Origin: Zonotrichia leucophrys gambelii
Taxonomy: Eukaryota > Chordata > Aves > Passeriformes > Passerellidae
Length of the DNA stretch: 64,000 nucleotides
Direction: 5' to 3'
NCBI RefSeq assembly: GCF_028769735.1
Contig: NC_088173.1
Span: 13,165,038-13,229,037, forward strand
Below are positions 27,621 through 39,483 of this stretch, in pieces. The notes beneath the pieces are model-generated. The model was not told where the DNA came from and did no database searches. It worked only from the letters and a program-made list of their open reading frames with translations. The position numbers and the translations under genes were made by a program. The stretch's first letter is position 1. Each line of letters starts with the position of its first letter.

Positions 27621-30600
27621 AGTCAAGTCATGTATCTTGATTCATGAATAAACTGAGGGTGGGGAAACCTTCCTTGACTTCTCACTAACCCTTTTTATAG
27701 CTCCATATGAATGTGAAGCAGAAGGGGTGACAGAATGTTTCCTTCAGCACCCCACACTTCATAACTTACCGGGAACAGAAGTAATTACAAGTAGACATCA
27801 GGGTCTCCTGGAGAAAATAGAGCAGATGTCAATGAGATTCCCACAAGTCTTTTCAGTAACCTCTTGCAATGCAAAAAAATTCTGAGCTCTTAATCACTGT
27901 AATATTATCAAGGGTATGTATTTAGTGAAACTAAATGTAGCAATGGTAACTACAGTTGTATGCACCCAACAGAACCATTTTTGTGCATTAGCACAGTCAT
28001 TCATTTCCTGCTGCATCAGCTCTTCCAGATGAAGTTAGCTATAGAAGAACGTCATGAAGATTAATCCAGGAATTCCCTCTGCAAAAGTTAGGCCTGCTAC
28101 TGTGCTTAAACTTAGTGTTCTTTTACCTCAGCATCAAAATGAGGTGTGAGCCCAATCCAGGTGACTGATTTTGAAATCTCACTCACTGCAGTGGTGCTTT
28201 GTGTGCACAGACCCTTGCAGGCCTTTGTTCCACCGCAGCATTGGCTGGCTGAGAGCTGAGTATCTCAGCTGATCATCGGGTGTGCATCTGGGCACTGAAG
28301 TGCCTGATGCTTCCAGTGACACATTCATTGCCTCTGTCAGGGGCAAACCCATTCCCAAAAACAATTTTCAGGGGGAAATTAAGAAGGAGCTGAATTACAA
28401 AACAAAACCAGCCCTTTGCTCCCTATTCCTCCCCCCACCACTTCCTACTTGAAGCAAGGATCTTAAAGACTGATTGAAACAATCTTGAATAAAATTATTT
28501 CAGGCATATGACATTTAATTTCATTGCATTCATTTGGCTTCTGCCCCAGTATCATTAAGTATTTGAATGGTGCTTTAGCTCCTTAGAAGCAGAGAATTCA
28601 AAATTATTTTAGTATTAAATACAAGGCCTGCTGTTTGCATGTGTGAGATTTGGATTGCCTTATTTACATTCATATATTTTGGGTTTGCAAGACTAAGTGG
28701 TTTTTCAGCAAAATTGGATTAATGTGGAAAAATTAGTGGTTTGTATGAGGCCCCTCAGTGAGTGTCAGCAATGTGGCCTAAACTGTTCAGATAGAAGTTG
28801 CCCAGAGTAAGAGCTGTAGTGCTGAAACTGAGTTTTGTCTGTTAAAACTTGAGTAAGAGTTAAGCATGCTTTGGGTAAATATATCGAAGCCACCTGCTAG
28901 AAATCATTTTAGCTCTGCAGTGTTCCTGGAGTCCTGTACTTGTTGGGTCTGAAAATAAATATCATGTTGCATTTTGTATCTTATATGTGGTACGGTCAGC
29001 AATTCAGTTCCAAGCTAAAAGAAGGCATGGAAATGGTGTCTCCTCTAGCAGTCTGAAAATGCAGTGGGAATTTGAGTCTGCAAGAACATTCTGTAGCAGT
29101 GAAAGAAATTCAACATTTCAGTCAGAGACCATATATAAAAAAAGAAAAATTGTCATAGTTTTTATAAGTGCTTTTAAAAATTCACAGCAGTAGTTTACTG
29201 ATAACTGCAGCATAAAAATAATATAACAAAACTTCATTCAGTGCTCGTTGTTTATTTCCATAGCTCTCAAGAAATAAAAAAAATCAAAAAGTCAGGAAAT
29301 CTCAAAAAAATACATATTTTTTTTGTCACAAAACTGGCTGAATAATAGCAGCAGAGATCAGATCCTTGCTGAAAAACAGTAATTTTTTTGAGCAGTGGAA
29401 TGTCTGGCCTTGTTAGGAATACAAGGGAATATGGCAATATACATATTACCTCAGTTAATTTAGGGTTCCTGTTGAGTTGAACTGAAACTGGAATTGTTTT
29501 GATATTTTGTTTACTTGTATTAATTATTACCTTAATCTCCCATCATAAAAATGGCCCCTCATACATACATTCCAACTTACTCCAATATAGCCAGTTTATA
29601 TTTTTAATTTATTTTTTGAAGCTATATTACATTACAAAATCTGATTTTACCTTTGTTTTGTCTTGAACTTGATGTGGTCATAATGCAGTGGGAGAATTTT
29701 TATTATTTTTTTTTAGCCCTCAGTATTTTGGCCTCTGGTGTGTCTGCCCATTTGCTAAGTAGATTCTGTTGGACACTGTATATGTAACAATACAGCTAAG
29801 ACTGGCTGGTATGCAGATGCTCCTTTCTCCTGAGATAAAGCTGTGACATAAACTGGCAGTAGGTGGAAAACAGTGTCTGCTTCATCCCATGACATCAGTG
29901 GGTTAAAGTTGGCTGTTATATAGCATGTTAGGAGATTTCTGCAGTTGTAGTTTGACTGGTTGTGTTTTACTATTTGTTTTTTTGTACGTAATGTACAGAG
30001 TTGGGATATCTAAATAGATTCAACTTTCGTGTGCACTTTACATTATTTTGGTGCAAGTTATTATCTGTAAAAAGTGACCTGGTTTGCTGCTCCATTAGGA
30101 GTTTTCATAAGGATTCCTGTGAGTGCCAAGACACATGTCCTGATTCTGTGCATAGAAATACATCAAGTAACATTAAGAATGTCAGTGTTGTCTGGGGAGA
30201 CATATTAAATCACTGGATGAAAACAACCACATCAGCTTATAAATTGTTGAAAAATACTTGGTAACTTTGGCTGCTTAGAAAATATTTGGAGAGATCTACT
30301 CTTCACATCTTTTAGTTTGCGCAAAGGAGTGAATAAACCTTATAAGCAGCTTTTGAAAATATTTCCACATTCCTGTATGGAAAATATTTTTAGTTTATAG
30401 TTTCAAGACCAAGAAATTAATCACTAGGTTTTTTTATCCTACAGCAAATATTTACAAGAAAGCTACTAAACACTTGAAGATAGGGTGACTTAGAATGGAA
30501 GTGACAGCTCATCTTTAACTTTGGAAGGACAAGCAATACCAATTTAATTAAAGCAGTGTTAAAATAGGACTGCCATTTGTATCACAGTGATTCTCCACCC

Positions 30601-30678
30601 CTCCAAAAAGCTCTGCTGCCATTTTGTACCACACATTCTTGTCCTGTGCAAATTAATAGATCGTTTTATTTTCCGCAG

Positions 30679-30728
30679 GAAATCTGAAGACTTTTATAGC
30701 AAATCCTCCAGTGTCAAAATGAACACAG
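30679..30728 (+). CDS. SORBS2: SORBS2 exon with start codon MNT (start of the long isoforms)
   Basis: The acceptor is ttttattttccgcag and the donor is gtatgctg. The ATG at 30719 has A at -3 (aaaATGa), and the exon ends one base into codon 4 (phase 1). Joined to the exon at 37626 it reads [15 protein letters not shown], matching the known mammalian SORBS2 N-terminus, which fixes the start. The 40 bases before the ATG are also open in the same frame (KSEDFYSKSSSVK then the Met), so an upstream coding exon could extend the protein; whether it does cannot be decided here. SORBS2 is a cytoskeletal adaptor at actin stress fibres, Z-discs and adhesion sites. The following intron is 6.9 kb. Confidence 0.85.
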
Positions 30729-32201
30729 GTATGCTGCATCTGTGAGATTTTTTTCTGTTGTTTTGTGAGCAGAAAAGACCCCAAATTTACTAGAATTTTC
30801 ATAAATAAATTGTACTTTAGGTGGTGCTGAATTCAAAATAAGCAAGATATTTTGATAGTATGCCTGCTTATGTCCATTTGTATCCCATATATAAAATTTA
30901 CATACATGTTTTTCTATGTATGGACATATATGGATACACAAAATAAAAGTGCATGCTTAGACTTGTGTGCTTAATTTAATAGTATCAGTTTTGTGCGTGT
31001 GTATGTTTTATGTGAAAATACATAGTATGAGGATACAAGAGTGATGGAAAAGTGGTATTAAAGCATCACATTTTCCTAAGAAAATGCACATGCTTTAAAA
31101 ATCCCTTATTTCCATTCTGTCACTAAATTAAGGGGCATATAATATCCCTGTATTGTAAACTGTACTTGCATATCAGCTGAGGATAATCTTGAGGATGTGT
31201 TATACTTAGAGTGCTTTGTATTTTCTCTCAAGTTGCTGTAACAGATGTATTGACCCAATTAAGGACTCTATAGAAAGTTACCTTCATGGTCTGTGACAGC
31301 ATCCTAATGTTTGCTCCTGAACTTCTGAAGCCAGTAAGATAGTGCTGCTCTTTGTGCTGGAAGAGGGAATATGCCTCTTGAAAGCAGACTGCTGAAATTG
31401 TGGCCTCACTCAGGTGTAAATTTTCAGTTGCAGTCAGCTCTTTCAGACTCCATAGGTGAGCTGTCTGGTTTGCAGATTAACTGTGGTGCAAGGACAGACC
31501 TATCCATCCTTTCCAAACCAGTGGCTTTATCATTAACCACAGTGCTTCACCATGTCATGATATGTGGGACCGGGGGACCAGAACTTCCATTGAAGTCTGA
31601 ATTTCAGCAGCATGCTCTAAGTCAAAGGGATTGGCTTTTCCGTGGTATAGGTGCCATTATCTAGATCACTGTATTAATCCAGCTTTATGGCTTCCTGTTG
31701 TCTCAGGCAACTGAAACTCAGTAGGATCCATTTTTGGAGCATATCTTTTAATACAAAGTTAAAATATATCAGTTCACTTGAAACCACTACATTTGTTAAT
31801 AGAATAAACAGGAGAAAATAAGTTTCTAGTTTGAGTGTGTACTTTTGTTCCCCAAAGTTTTGGTTGTTCTAAATTGTTTTTCAAATCCTAATCAAAGTGG
31901 TGTATTTTTCATTTATAAAAATACTATTTGAAATTTTTCGCGTTCCTTTCTCGTTTTGGTGGAGATGTCTTTCCTAAACGTGTCAGTCTGCATAATTCAG
32001 GTAGTACTAAAATACGACTTGTTTCACGGAACTGTAATTTCAGACGTAACTTTGCTAATCATCATACTATAATTACATTGTACATTGCCATCATATGAGG
32101 CAAAATCACATGACAGAGGTAATTTTATAGCTTCTACTTCAAAAAATATGAATAAAGAGGTAAATTGCCAGTTTGTGCTACTGTGGCCCCAAAGTATGAT
32201 G

Positions 32202-32282
32202 TTATACTAAGAGTTTTGATGTAAGTTATGAATTTGATGTTGATCAACGTTGTACTAAGATTTTTATGTAAGTTGTGAATTC
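32202..32282. repeat. Imperfect tandem duplication, about 50-bp period
   Basis: The block ttatactaagagttttgatg followed by taagttatgaatt recurs about 50 bases later as ttgtactaagatttttatg followed by taagttgtgaatt. The copies have diverged, so the duplication is older than the perfect one at 9466. Confidence 0.7.
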
Positions 32283-34149
32283 ACAAGAGAGAAGAAATAA
32301 GATTTAAATAATCTGCAGCTGAATGACTTCTCTTGGGGATTGGGAGCCTTCTGATCACACAGGAGCCTTAAAAACAGACCTTAAAGACCTGAAAACACCT
32401 GAAATCCTCTCCAGTTACTTAAAATACCATGATTTTAGGTTGAACTTTAATCTGCTCTGCACTTGAACAGTGAAAACATTTTTTTCATCTTCTGTGTGCT
32501 TGATATTAATGTGCATGTTATCAGCTGCACTGAAAGGAAGGTATTGACAAAATGTGGCAATTCTTATCAGTTCTATTGAGGTAGATTGTTTTCTGACTGT
32601 AAAAAAATTAAAAACATATGAGTAGGGTGTAAAAGTGGATGTCTTACACCTATCCTTGCACCTATCTAAAGCATTACTTCATTAAGAAAGAGTGACACAG
32701 GTGGAAGCTGTTCTGGTCTAGCTATTTCCTTTTTTCCATTTTTTCTTTCCTTTTTTTTTACCTTTTTTCTTTCTAGAGTACCCTGTCTTTTGAACATGAG
32801 TGCTGCAGCTTTGGTTTGGGGTTGGTGGGTTTTTTTTCTTTCATTGCTTTATAACAGGAATTTGTGCATTGTGCAATTGTAGGTTATTGGATGCTATTGA
32901 TTTGCCACTGGTTTGTTTTAAAAATATGTGTTTCCTCAATGACTCCTGCAGATAAATGAGCTTTCTCGTTTGATGCCATAACTGGTGGAGTGGCAAAGCT
33001 AATGTATATGCAGCTTTAAAAATAAAAAGTGAATCTACTGCTTAGGCTGGGTTCCTCTAATCCAGAGTTCCTTCCCTGTGGCTGCAGACTTGGCAGTCTG
33101 TCTCAGCAAACCCTCCGGAAGATATTTTTGTCTACAGAGAAAATGTTTTGAAGAGCTTTGGTTTGCAATACTCTACCATATATGGGAGAGATTTTTTAGC
33201 ATTTGATGTTAATTCTGTTCCACATGTTAGGAAGGAATATTCAGCTGCATAAGGCAATGAAACATTTATGCAAAAGCAAAGAAGCAGAGGTAAGAAATAG
33301 AGAAGGTTTTTCAGAAGTATCAAGGGTACTTTGGCTTCTGCTTCCTTTTGGAGTTCAAATGTTGTCATAAATCTAAAATAGTCTCATAGAATGTGCGTGT
33401 GTTTTTAAACCTAGAGTAAGCAATCATCAACAGAATCATATTTTAAGCTATATTTAGGGGGTTTCTTCAATAAGTCTTCAGGTATTTTACAGATTGATGA
33501 ACATCATTAACTTGGTTGCTTGATTAACTAACTCACAGAAAACATGAGCTGCCCCTGAAACTCACATCAGATTAAAACACAGGATAAATGTCCTTATTGC
33601 TCATTATGCATATGTGCATGCATAGCTCATGTCGAGGAGAGGTAATTGCATTGAGGAATAAGAAGTGGATAGAAGTTAGTAGTTAAAACAGATTCTTAGT
33701 GTCCATCTGTAAATATTTTGGCTGAATTTCACACAGATCATTCTTGATAAATGCATCTAATTTTAAAGCTATTAAACAAGTTAGCTGTTTGCATTAGATG
33801 AAGCACATAAAGAACAGCCAAGAGTGAAAAGTATGCAGTTCTGGAAGACTGCTAATATTATCTGTTTGTTAAAATTATTAATGGAATTCATTACATGGAC
33901 TATTCTCTTACATTTTGTCTGGGAGACAAGAACATAATTTCTTGGGTCCATGTAGCGTTCCTGAGCAGATTGTTAAGCCACTTTTAAATTGCTGAAGTAA
34001 ATTAAGTGGGCTTGAATTCCAGGCATTCTACAAAAAATTTAAATTTTAGCAGCGTGAAAGAACCAAATAATAAGTTTACCTGTCAGTGTAGATTATGTTG
34101 TAAAAAACTCATCAGCACATGCAAAAAGGAATTCAGATAAAGAGTGGAA

Positions 34150-34650
34150 GAAGTGGAAGCCCAAGTTATAGCCTGCTCTGCCTGGATATTCCCAGGCCCA
34201 TCATGGGAGCCATCAAAGGCCTATCTGTCTCCATAAGCCTGGAAGAGCACAGGGACACAAGGGCAGGCAAGAACACAAATTGGGGTGACCCAAGGAACAA
34301 AGGGTCTCCCTTGTCCAGGGCTGTCCCAGGGCTGTCCCAGGAGAGCAGGCATGGAATGAGTGGCAGAGTCGATGTTTGAGCCCAGTTAGTTGCTGGAAGT
34401 ATCCACTCTGTCCACATGTGCCATTCTCCCTGGTGGAACTTCAGCCAGAGAGGGGAAGGTGGTGAGGCCATTGTGCCTTGTTGATGTGAGTGCTTGGGGC
34501 TGTGTGTCCAGCCACGTATGGATGTGGTGTGTACATCTGTCTGCTAGGAAAGCATTTCCAGTCTCCCTCCTGGTTGGACCTGGGGACATAAAGAGGCAGC
34601 AGCTTGGTCTGTCCTGGTCTGTTGGACCCAGCACTATATTTTTACCTCAA
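34150..34650. other. GC-richer intronic patch of unknown origin
   Basis: This part of the intron is clearly richer in G and C than its AT-rich surroundings and holds overlapping open frames on both strands of about 80-105 codons. It includes a short tandem duplication, cagggctgtc repeated, at about 34316-34341. The frames show no domain I recognise. An unrecognised LTR or other repeat fragment is plausible; I could not identify LTR ends. Confidence 0.35.
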
Positions 34651-35718
34651 AAGGTCAGAATGCAAGTAAGGCGTAAGAAGCCCTGCTCTAAAGACTTCTA
34701 AACTTGAATTCACTGTGCAGACAAAAGGAAAAATAATACCATTCACAATTTCAGTGAATAGAATAATATTCAGCAAACCTAATGTTTGGATTCCATTTTT
34801 CTTTTCTTTAATAAGCTTTAAGAGCTTATTAAAAATTTCTTGCCCCTGGCTGCTCTCTCTCACCCCTTCACACAAGGTCAGCATCCTTTTATCTTTGCCC
34901 TCTTTGTTTATGCCCCTGCTTTTACTAACTCTCTGAAACAGTCTTTTTAAGAAACCCACCCCTTGCTCTCAAATGGAATGATGGTGTTTTGAATTGTCTT
35001 CATCCGGCTTTGGGGCAGGAGCCAACCAGTAGACCATTTGTCAAATACAGATACAGCTCACTGAGGATGGTGCTGTTTCTAGTGGGAGCAGCTCTTGGGG
35101 CTGTGAATTTAGGGGGAAGGGTTAAATGTGGTAACAATTAAGAGGGGAAGAGAAAAAGAAGCTGCAATTACATTTTAGGCAGCTGTTTTGATTGTGAGTT
35201 ATTGCCCGACTTCATATTCTAGCACTGCCTGCAGACCTTAGCTGGTTTGGGTCTCCTTTGCTTCAATGTTGAAGCAATTTCTAGTTAGACAGGACTCCTT
35301 CCTGAAGAATTTTTCAGGTCAAAGGAATTGTGAGTGTGTGTATGCATACTTGTGCCCACATTTTTTATATATGCAAATGTTTCGTATAGAATGTTTCATA
35401 TAACCTCATTTGTTCCTTAAGTAACAGCTATGTGATATAATTGCTTATAGTTTACAAGTGAAATGAGCAGATCATTAATTCAGTCTTCCTTACTGTTTCT
35501 TAATACTCCACTTAATGGGAACCTGGCCTGAACAGAGATGAGAGGATGGAGCCCATCATGCATCAATATGTGCTTAGCCACACACATTCCTATTCTACTA
35601 GAAATTTTGCAAAACTCAATATCGTATAAATGTGAGGTTATGTCTTAACTGAATGCTAATTAGATCTCATTATTTTTTCTACAGATACTGATAAATAATG
35701 CAGGAACAGACTTGCGAA

Positions 35719-35737
35719 TATATATAAATTATATATA
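35719..35737. repeat. AT-only perfect palindrome
   Basis: The arms tatatataa and ttatatata are exact reverse complements around a single A. It is low-complexity sequence in an intron with no functional reading. Confidence 0.75.
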
Positions 35738-37625
35738 TAGGGGTAAATATTGTATGTAGTCGGTTAAAATCTGTTTTATTTCTCTTACATGAAGGTAAAA
35801 CGCTTTGCTAGATTATGGGTCCATGAAGTATAAAACTCTGACTCAATTGAGTTACATGAAAAACTAAATGGAAGCAGAATTTCCTTAAGTTAAAATAATT
35901 AAATGTTTGTAGTCATTTTCTCGTGGTCTTCACTTTCTCTATCATGAAATTCAGGAAGGTAGCTCTTGAAAAATTACAAATAAATTGCCACTGAGTTTGA
36001 ATAAGAGCTGTGACAGTATAAAAAATTTTTTTGCACATTAGCTTATATTAAGTGTACACTTTTAAAGTCTGCCAATATTCAGATTAGAAGAGAACCTCAG
36101 TATCAACACATCACCAAATCTCATTGGAATTACCTCTGTTGTATGTCAATGGTGGAGGAAAAGGAGTACAAGAAGAGAAAATGTAATTTCAATTACCATT
36201 TCCATTCTGTATTTGTGTAAGCAAACTAAAACACATGTACAGGTTTGATAGCCATTGCCTTTGTGTCACATGTACAATGCCAATAATTAATGGCAGGTAA
36301 TGTATTGCTTTCAGCTACTGCTGGCTGAAATGATTTGGCCTTTTGCCTTGCACCTTGGGATTGACAATGATTTTTTGGTACCACTTTCCTCTAAGGCAAT
36401 GGCTCTGATGTTTGCCAATGTTAACAACTTCTTAATGCATGTCCTACAGGGCCTGTGGCCAGGGGAGTATTGGAACGATTGAAGTAGCAGAGGCATATTG
36501 GAATGAGCAAAGAAATACCAGGAGCTTACTTCTCTTGCAGACCTGGGTTAGAGATGACTCTGTGGCTCAAATCACTGCTATTATGGCAGATACTTTCTGC
36601 AAATAGGTTGTAGGTCTTCATAAATACCTTAATTTTATAAAACTCCCTGTCATAGGTTACAGAAATAAAAGGCATCTATCATACTTGTAGTTCTTGACTT
36701 CCTTGAAGCACTAAATCAAATCTCAGTGGTGTCAAATACTAAAAATAATTCTTTTAGTGAAGAGCAGAAAAATACTTTAGGTAAATATAATTGCAAAGAA
36801 TATTTATTAACTTTATTTTACAACTATGCTAGAGTTGCTAAAAAGCTAAGTTGTGTCTTCTAATAATAAGAGAGTATTTATAAAATGTAATGGCAGCTCC
36901 AGTGAGAGAGGAGTAGAATAAAGAAGGGAGTTGAGCAAGATCCAGAAGGAAGGTTTTTTTCTATACCTCATTTTTTAAAAATTTAGAAATTTTAGATTTC
37001 TAGTCATGTCCTCAGAATGTTATTCTATTCCAGATATATATTTATTTTATTTTTTTAACTTACATTAGATAAAAAAGGGGAAGAGGGACAGCCAGTTCAT
37101 TTCATCAAAATGAAAAAAAAATTATGCTTTCATTGGTAATTTTGTTTCTTGAGCATAAAGGATCCAAAAGACTGAAGAAAAGTACTTTGTCAGCTGATCA
37201 AACATGAGCTTAGTTTATGAATGGTGTCTTTCTAATGCCTACAATGAAATTATTTTACAGTGCAGATTATTGATTAATATTATTCTGAAATGCTTAAGCC
37301 TTTATCTTGATTACTTATTTGCTTTTGCTAATTAGCTGTAATTAAGCAGTCTTTCAGGTAACAGAGTGTATATATTTCCCTAGTGGATTAAGTATTAAAC
37401 ACAGCTTTCTTCACTTATTCTCTGTGAGGTTTATTGTTATTTAAAGCCTGTGAAATTTTATGTATTCTGCTAATCTGCCAAACCTGCAAATTCACACATT
37501 TCTGCAGCAGTTCCCTAACTGCATGTTTATTTTCATGTGTGTTTGGCATATCTCTCAGTGTGATGTGTTGCATGTGCTTGCTCCCTTTGTCTGGGGCTGC
37601 TGTCTGTATTGTTTTGTGCTTCCAG

Positions 37626-37718
37626 ATAGCGGTGGGTGTGCTCGCAAACGCGCTGCAATGTCTGTCACACTAACAGCTGTGAAGAGGGTTCAGAGTTCTC
37701 CAAACCTATTGGCCTCAG
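37626..37718 (+). CDS. SORBS2: SORBS2 exon, residues [12 protein letters not shown] to LLAS
   Basis: This is a 93-nt exon, phase 1 at both ends, between acceptor gcttccag and donor gtatcacc. It encodes [20 protein letters not shown] followed by [11 protein letters not shown], almost identical to the N-terminal segment of mammalian SORBS2. The product is basic and serine-rich with no folded domain. An internal ATG at 37658 (the M of KRAAM) could start a shorter protein if the upstream exon is omitted. Because the exon is phase-symmetric, skipping it would keep the frame. In the joined reading it supplies residues 4-34. Confidence 0.95.
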
Positions 37719-38336
37719 GTATCACCACCAACCACTGAGATACAACTGCTGAATGGCTTTTTTCTACTCTTGTGCACTCCTGCCACGTTACTTTGCCAGG
37801 AGGAGAAGGGTAGCACTATTTCCTATTACACTGACAGATGTATTACTTCTACAGTGTTCTCTAAAAGAACACTTTTTAGAGAGTGTTCTTAATTCCTCTC
37901 TGCCTATGTTTAGTAGTCATTCATGAAAAAAATCAAGAATACTTAGGAAAAATTTAATTATATTTGTAAATTAATAAATTAGTAAATTAATTTTGCTCTT
38001 GATATGTGTTTTGGGTCTCACGCCCCCTGTATTTTTTTCAAGATAACAAAGCATGAAAAAGAAGTTTTGCTTATTACAAACTTTTTATTGAATCTTCATT
38101 CAAAATCTCTTCTCAAGGAAGGGAATCTGAGTGTTGTTTTAAAATGATTGTCAGAAGCTAGATTAGTTCTAAAAAATAATTTATGAAGATTGTTTACCTA
38201 AAAATATTCATAACAAGTAAAACATACTAAATGTTCATTAGACAGGCAGAACTGCTTCTTATCAATATTTCTGTGTGGTTTTTTGCAAATTTGATTTATT
38301 TCTAACACAAATTAATATTGGATATTTATTTTTCAG
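37719..38336 (+). other. SORBS2: SORBS2 intron, 618 nt
   Basis: This short intron runs from gtatcacc to tttttcag. Near 37854-37890 there is a hairpin-prone stretch (agaacact and agtgttct arms). No coding or repeat element is recognised. Confidence 0.9.
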
Positions 38337-38363
38337 GATCTGATTCTCAGTCTCCAGATTCAG
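38337..38363 (+). CDS. SORBS2: SORBS2 27-nt microexon
   Basis: This microexon lies between acceptor tatttatttttcag and donor gtaaatg. Joined in phase 1 it reads G-SDSQSPDS, matching the RDSQSPDS segment of mammalian SORBS2 with one obvious change (S for R). The length is a multiple of three and both ends are phase 1, so inclusion or skipping is frame-neutral. The peptide is a serine-proline-rich linker, a plausible phosphorylation site region (SP). It corresponds to about residues 35-43. Confidence 0.9.
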
Positions 38364-39358
38364 GTAAATGAACCACTGTATTATTTATGTATCAGTGTAA
38401 TGCCATGTAAGTGGATGAATTGCAATAATCTTCTATTTATTTGATTTCATTATTCCATACTTCCTCATTCTTCAAGGAAAGCACTTCTGAAATCAGGTGA
38501 TTCTAATTGTTAGTGGTTAAGACCTCAGATTCAGGGTTCATTTGAAAGCAGTTATTTCATGTAACACAGAATATGTTGTCAGAAAAAATGAAATGTGTGG
38601 GAAAAAAGCAGGCTGCTAATTTGCCACCTTTAGCTTCATCACTGTGGCACCATTCAGTGGTACTTGCTATTTCCTTTTTAGTGCCTTACTCAGGATTGCA
38701 AGTTCTGCCCACCTTCACTTAGCAGCCTGCTCACATAATGTGTCACTTTTCCCAGCCTCTTACAGTATTTTGTCTTCAGCATCTCCCTCTATGTTTGGCC
38801 AATGCTTTGAGGGCATTCCAGGTCTGAGGACAGAGAAAAAAAACCCATGGTTGGCAGGAAAAATAGAGGTGTAATTTAGATTTTGCAATAAGATTGGAAT
38901 ACTATTGGAACAACTAGGGTACTGTGGTGAAATTTTTTGAAACTGCCATGACCAGCTAACCTTACATAGTTGAGATGTTTTTCAAAATCTAACACAGCCA
39001 TGAAGTTCAAGAATGTAATCTGAAAGTGAAGAAACTTGAGCCTGATTTATACAGGGGCTGAAGCACCAGCACCTCAAAAGGACTCTCAAGGTTAAAAATC
39101 CATAGACTGTATGAAAATTGTGGGAAGATGTATGCCTGCCCAACACCAGAACTGTTGTCAGTGCTTAAATTCTCTGAACTTTTAAAGATTAGTATTTTGT
39201 AGAGTGGCAGATTTAGCTATGTTCTTATAACTTCCATGGAAAAACAGCATCACTGTCAGTTGTGCAGTTTGTTAAGTAGCTGGGTTGCTGTGTTGAGAGC
39301 AGGGCAGATGTACTAATCACACCCAAAAAATGGTTTCGTTCTTTTCTATTTGCAAAAG
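38364..39358 (+). other. SORBS2: SORBS2 intron, 995 nt
   Basis: Donor gtaaatg and acceptor tttgcaaaag border this intron; the acceptor has a weaker pyrimidine tract than its neighbours. I see no gene or repeat element in it. Confidence 0.9.
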
Positions 39359-39483
39359 CTTGGCGATCTTACAATGATGGCAGCAGAGAGACACTGAATG
39401 GGGATGCTAGCAGCTCATCTCTTTCAGCAAAAGGCTTCAGGAGCGTGCGGCCAAACCTACAGGATAAAAAATCCCCAACTCAG
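39359..39483 (+). CDS. SORBS2: SORBS2 exon AWRSYNDG to KSPTQ
   Basis: This 125-nt exon starts in phase 1 and ends in phase 0 at donor gtaaaac. It encodes [20 protein letters not shown], then [15 protein letters not shown] and DKKSPTQ, which aligns along its whole length with mammalian SORBS2. SORBS1 has a related block (AKGYRSVHPNLPSDKS), so this is a conserved sorbin-family N-terminal motif. The phase-0 end is where the two large cassette exons can be inserted, or where the transcript can join directly to the exon at 52498 as in common mammalian isoforms (SPTQ then a QITVNGN block). Confidence 0.95.

Larger units (their letters stand above)
1..30678 (+). other. SORBS2: Long 5' intron(s) or 5' flank of SORBS2, no proven exon
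   Basis: This 30.7 kb stretch lies upstream of the first recognised SORBS2 exon and is AT-rich. Its open frames are all short (most under 100 codons), start and stop at random, occur equally on both strands and match no family I know. Because the exon at 30679 has a good splice acceptor, at least one further upstream exon must exist, here or before base 1, so most of this stretch is probably intron. Recognisable contents are listed separately: a degraded LTR at 16426, a CR1 piece at 27471, small tandem duplications near 9022, 9466 and 16975, an inverted repeat at 1063, and homopolymer runs such as the T run at 11975-11989 and A-rich bases near 3010. A GC-richer patch near 13045 may be an untranslated exon. 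I see nothing else supportable. Confidence 0.6.
30729..37625 (+). other. SORBS2: SORBS2 intron
   Basis: This intron starts with gtatgc and ends with gcttccag. It contains an imperfect tandem duplication near 32202, pyrimidine-rich runs at about 32725-32776, a GC-richer patch at about 34150-34650 and an AT palindrome at 35719-35737. The open frames inside (for example at 31371-31664) show no recognisable domain and lie on both strands. A TGCATG hexamer, the RBFOX-type binding motif, sits at 37520, about 100 bases before the next exon. Confidence 0.85.

Noticed and set aside
32725..32800. Strong pyrimidine tract ending in tttctag, considered as an exon acceptor
   Set aside because: The sequence after it gives no conserved SORBS2 segment and no clear donor. 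It is better read as low-complexity DNA.
37460..37738. Open frame reading from intron through exon 37626 with an upstream ATG
   Set aside because: The part before 37626 is pyrimidine-tract sequence translated in frame (Cys/Phe-rich). The clean acceptor at 37625 and the MNT exon at 30719 explain the real start.
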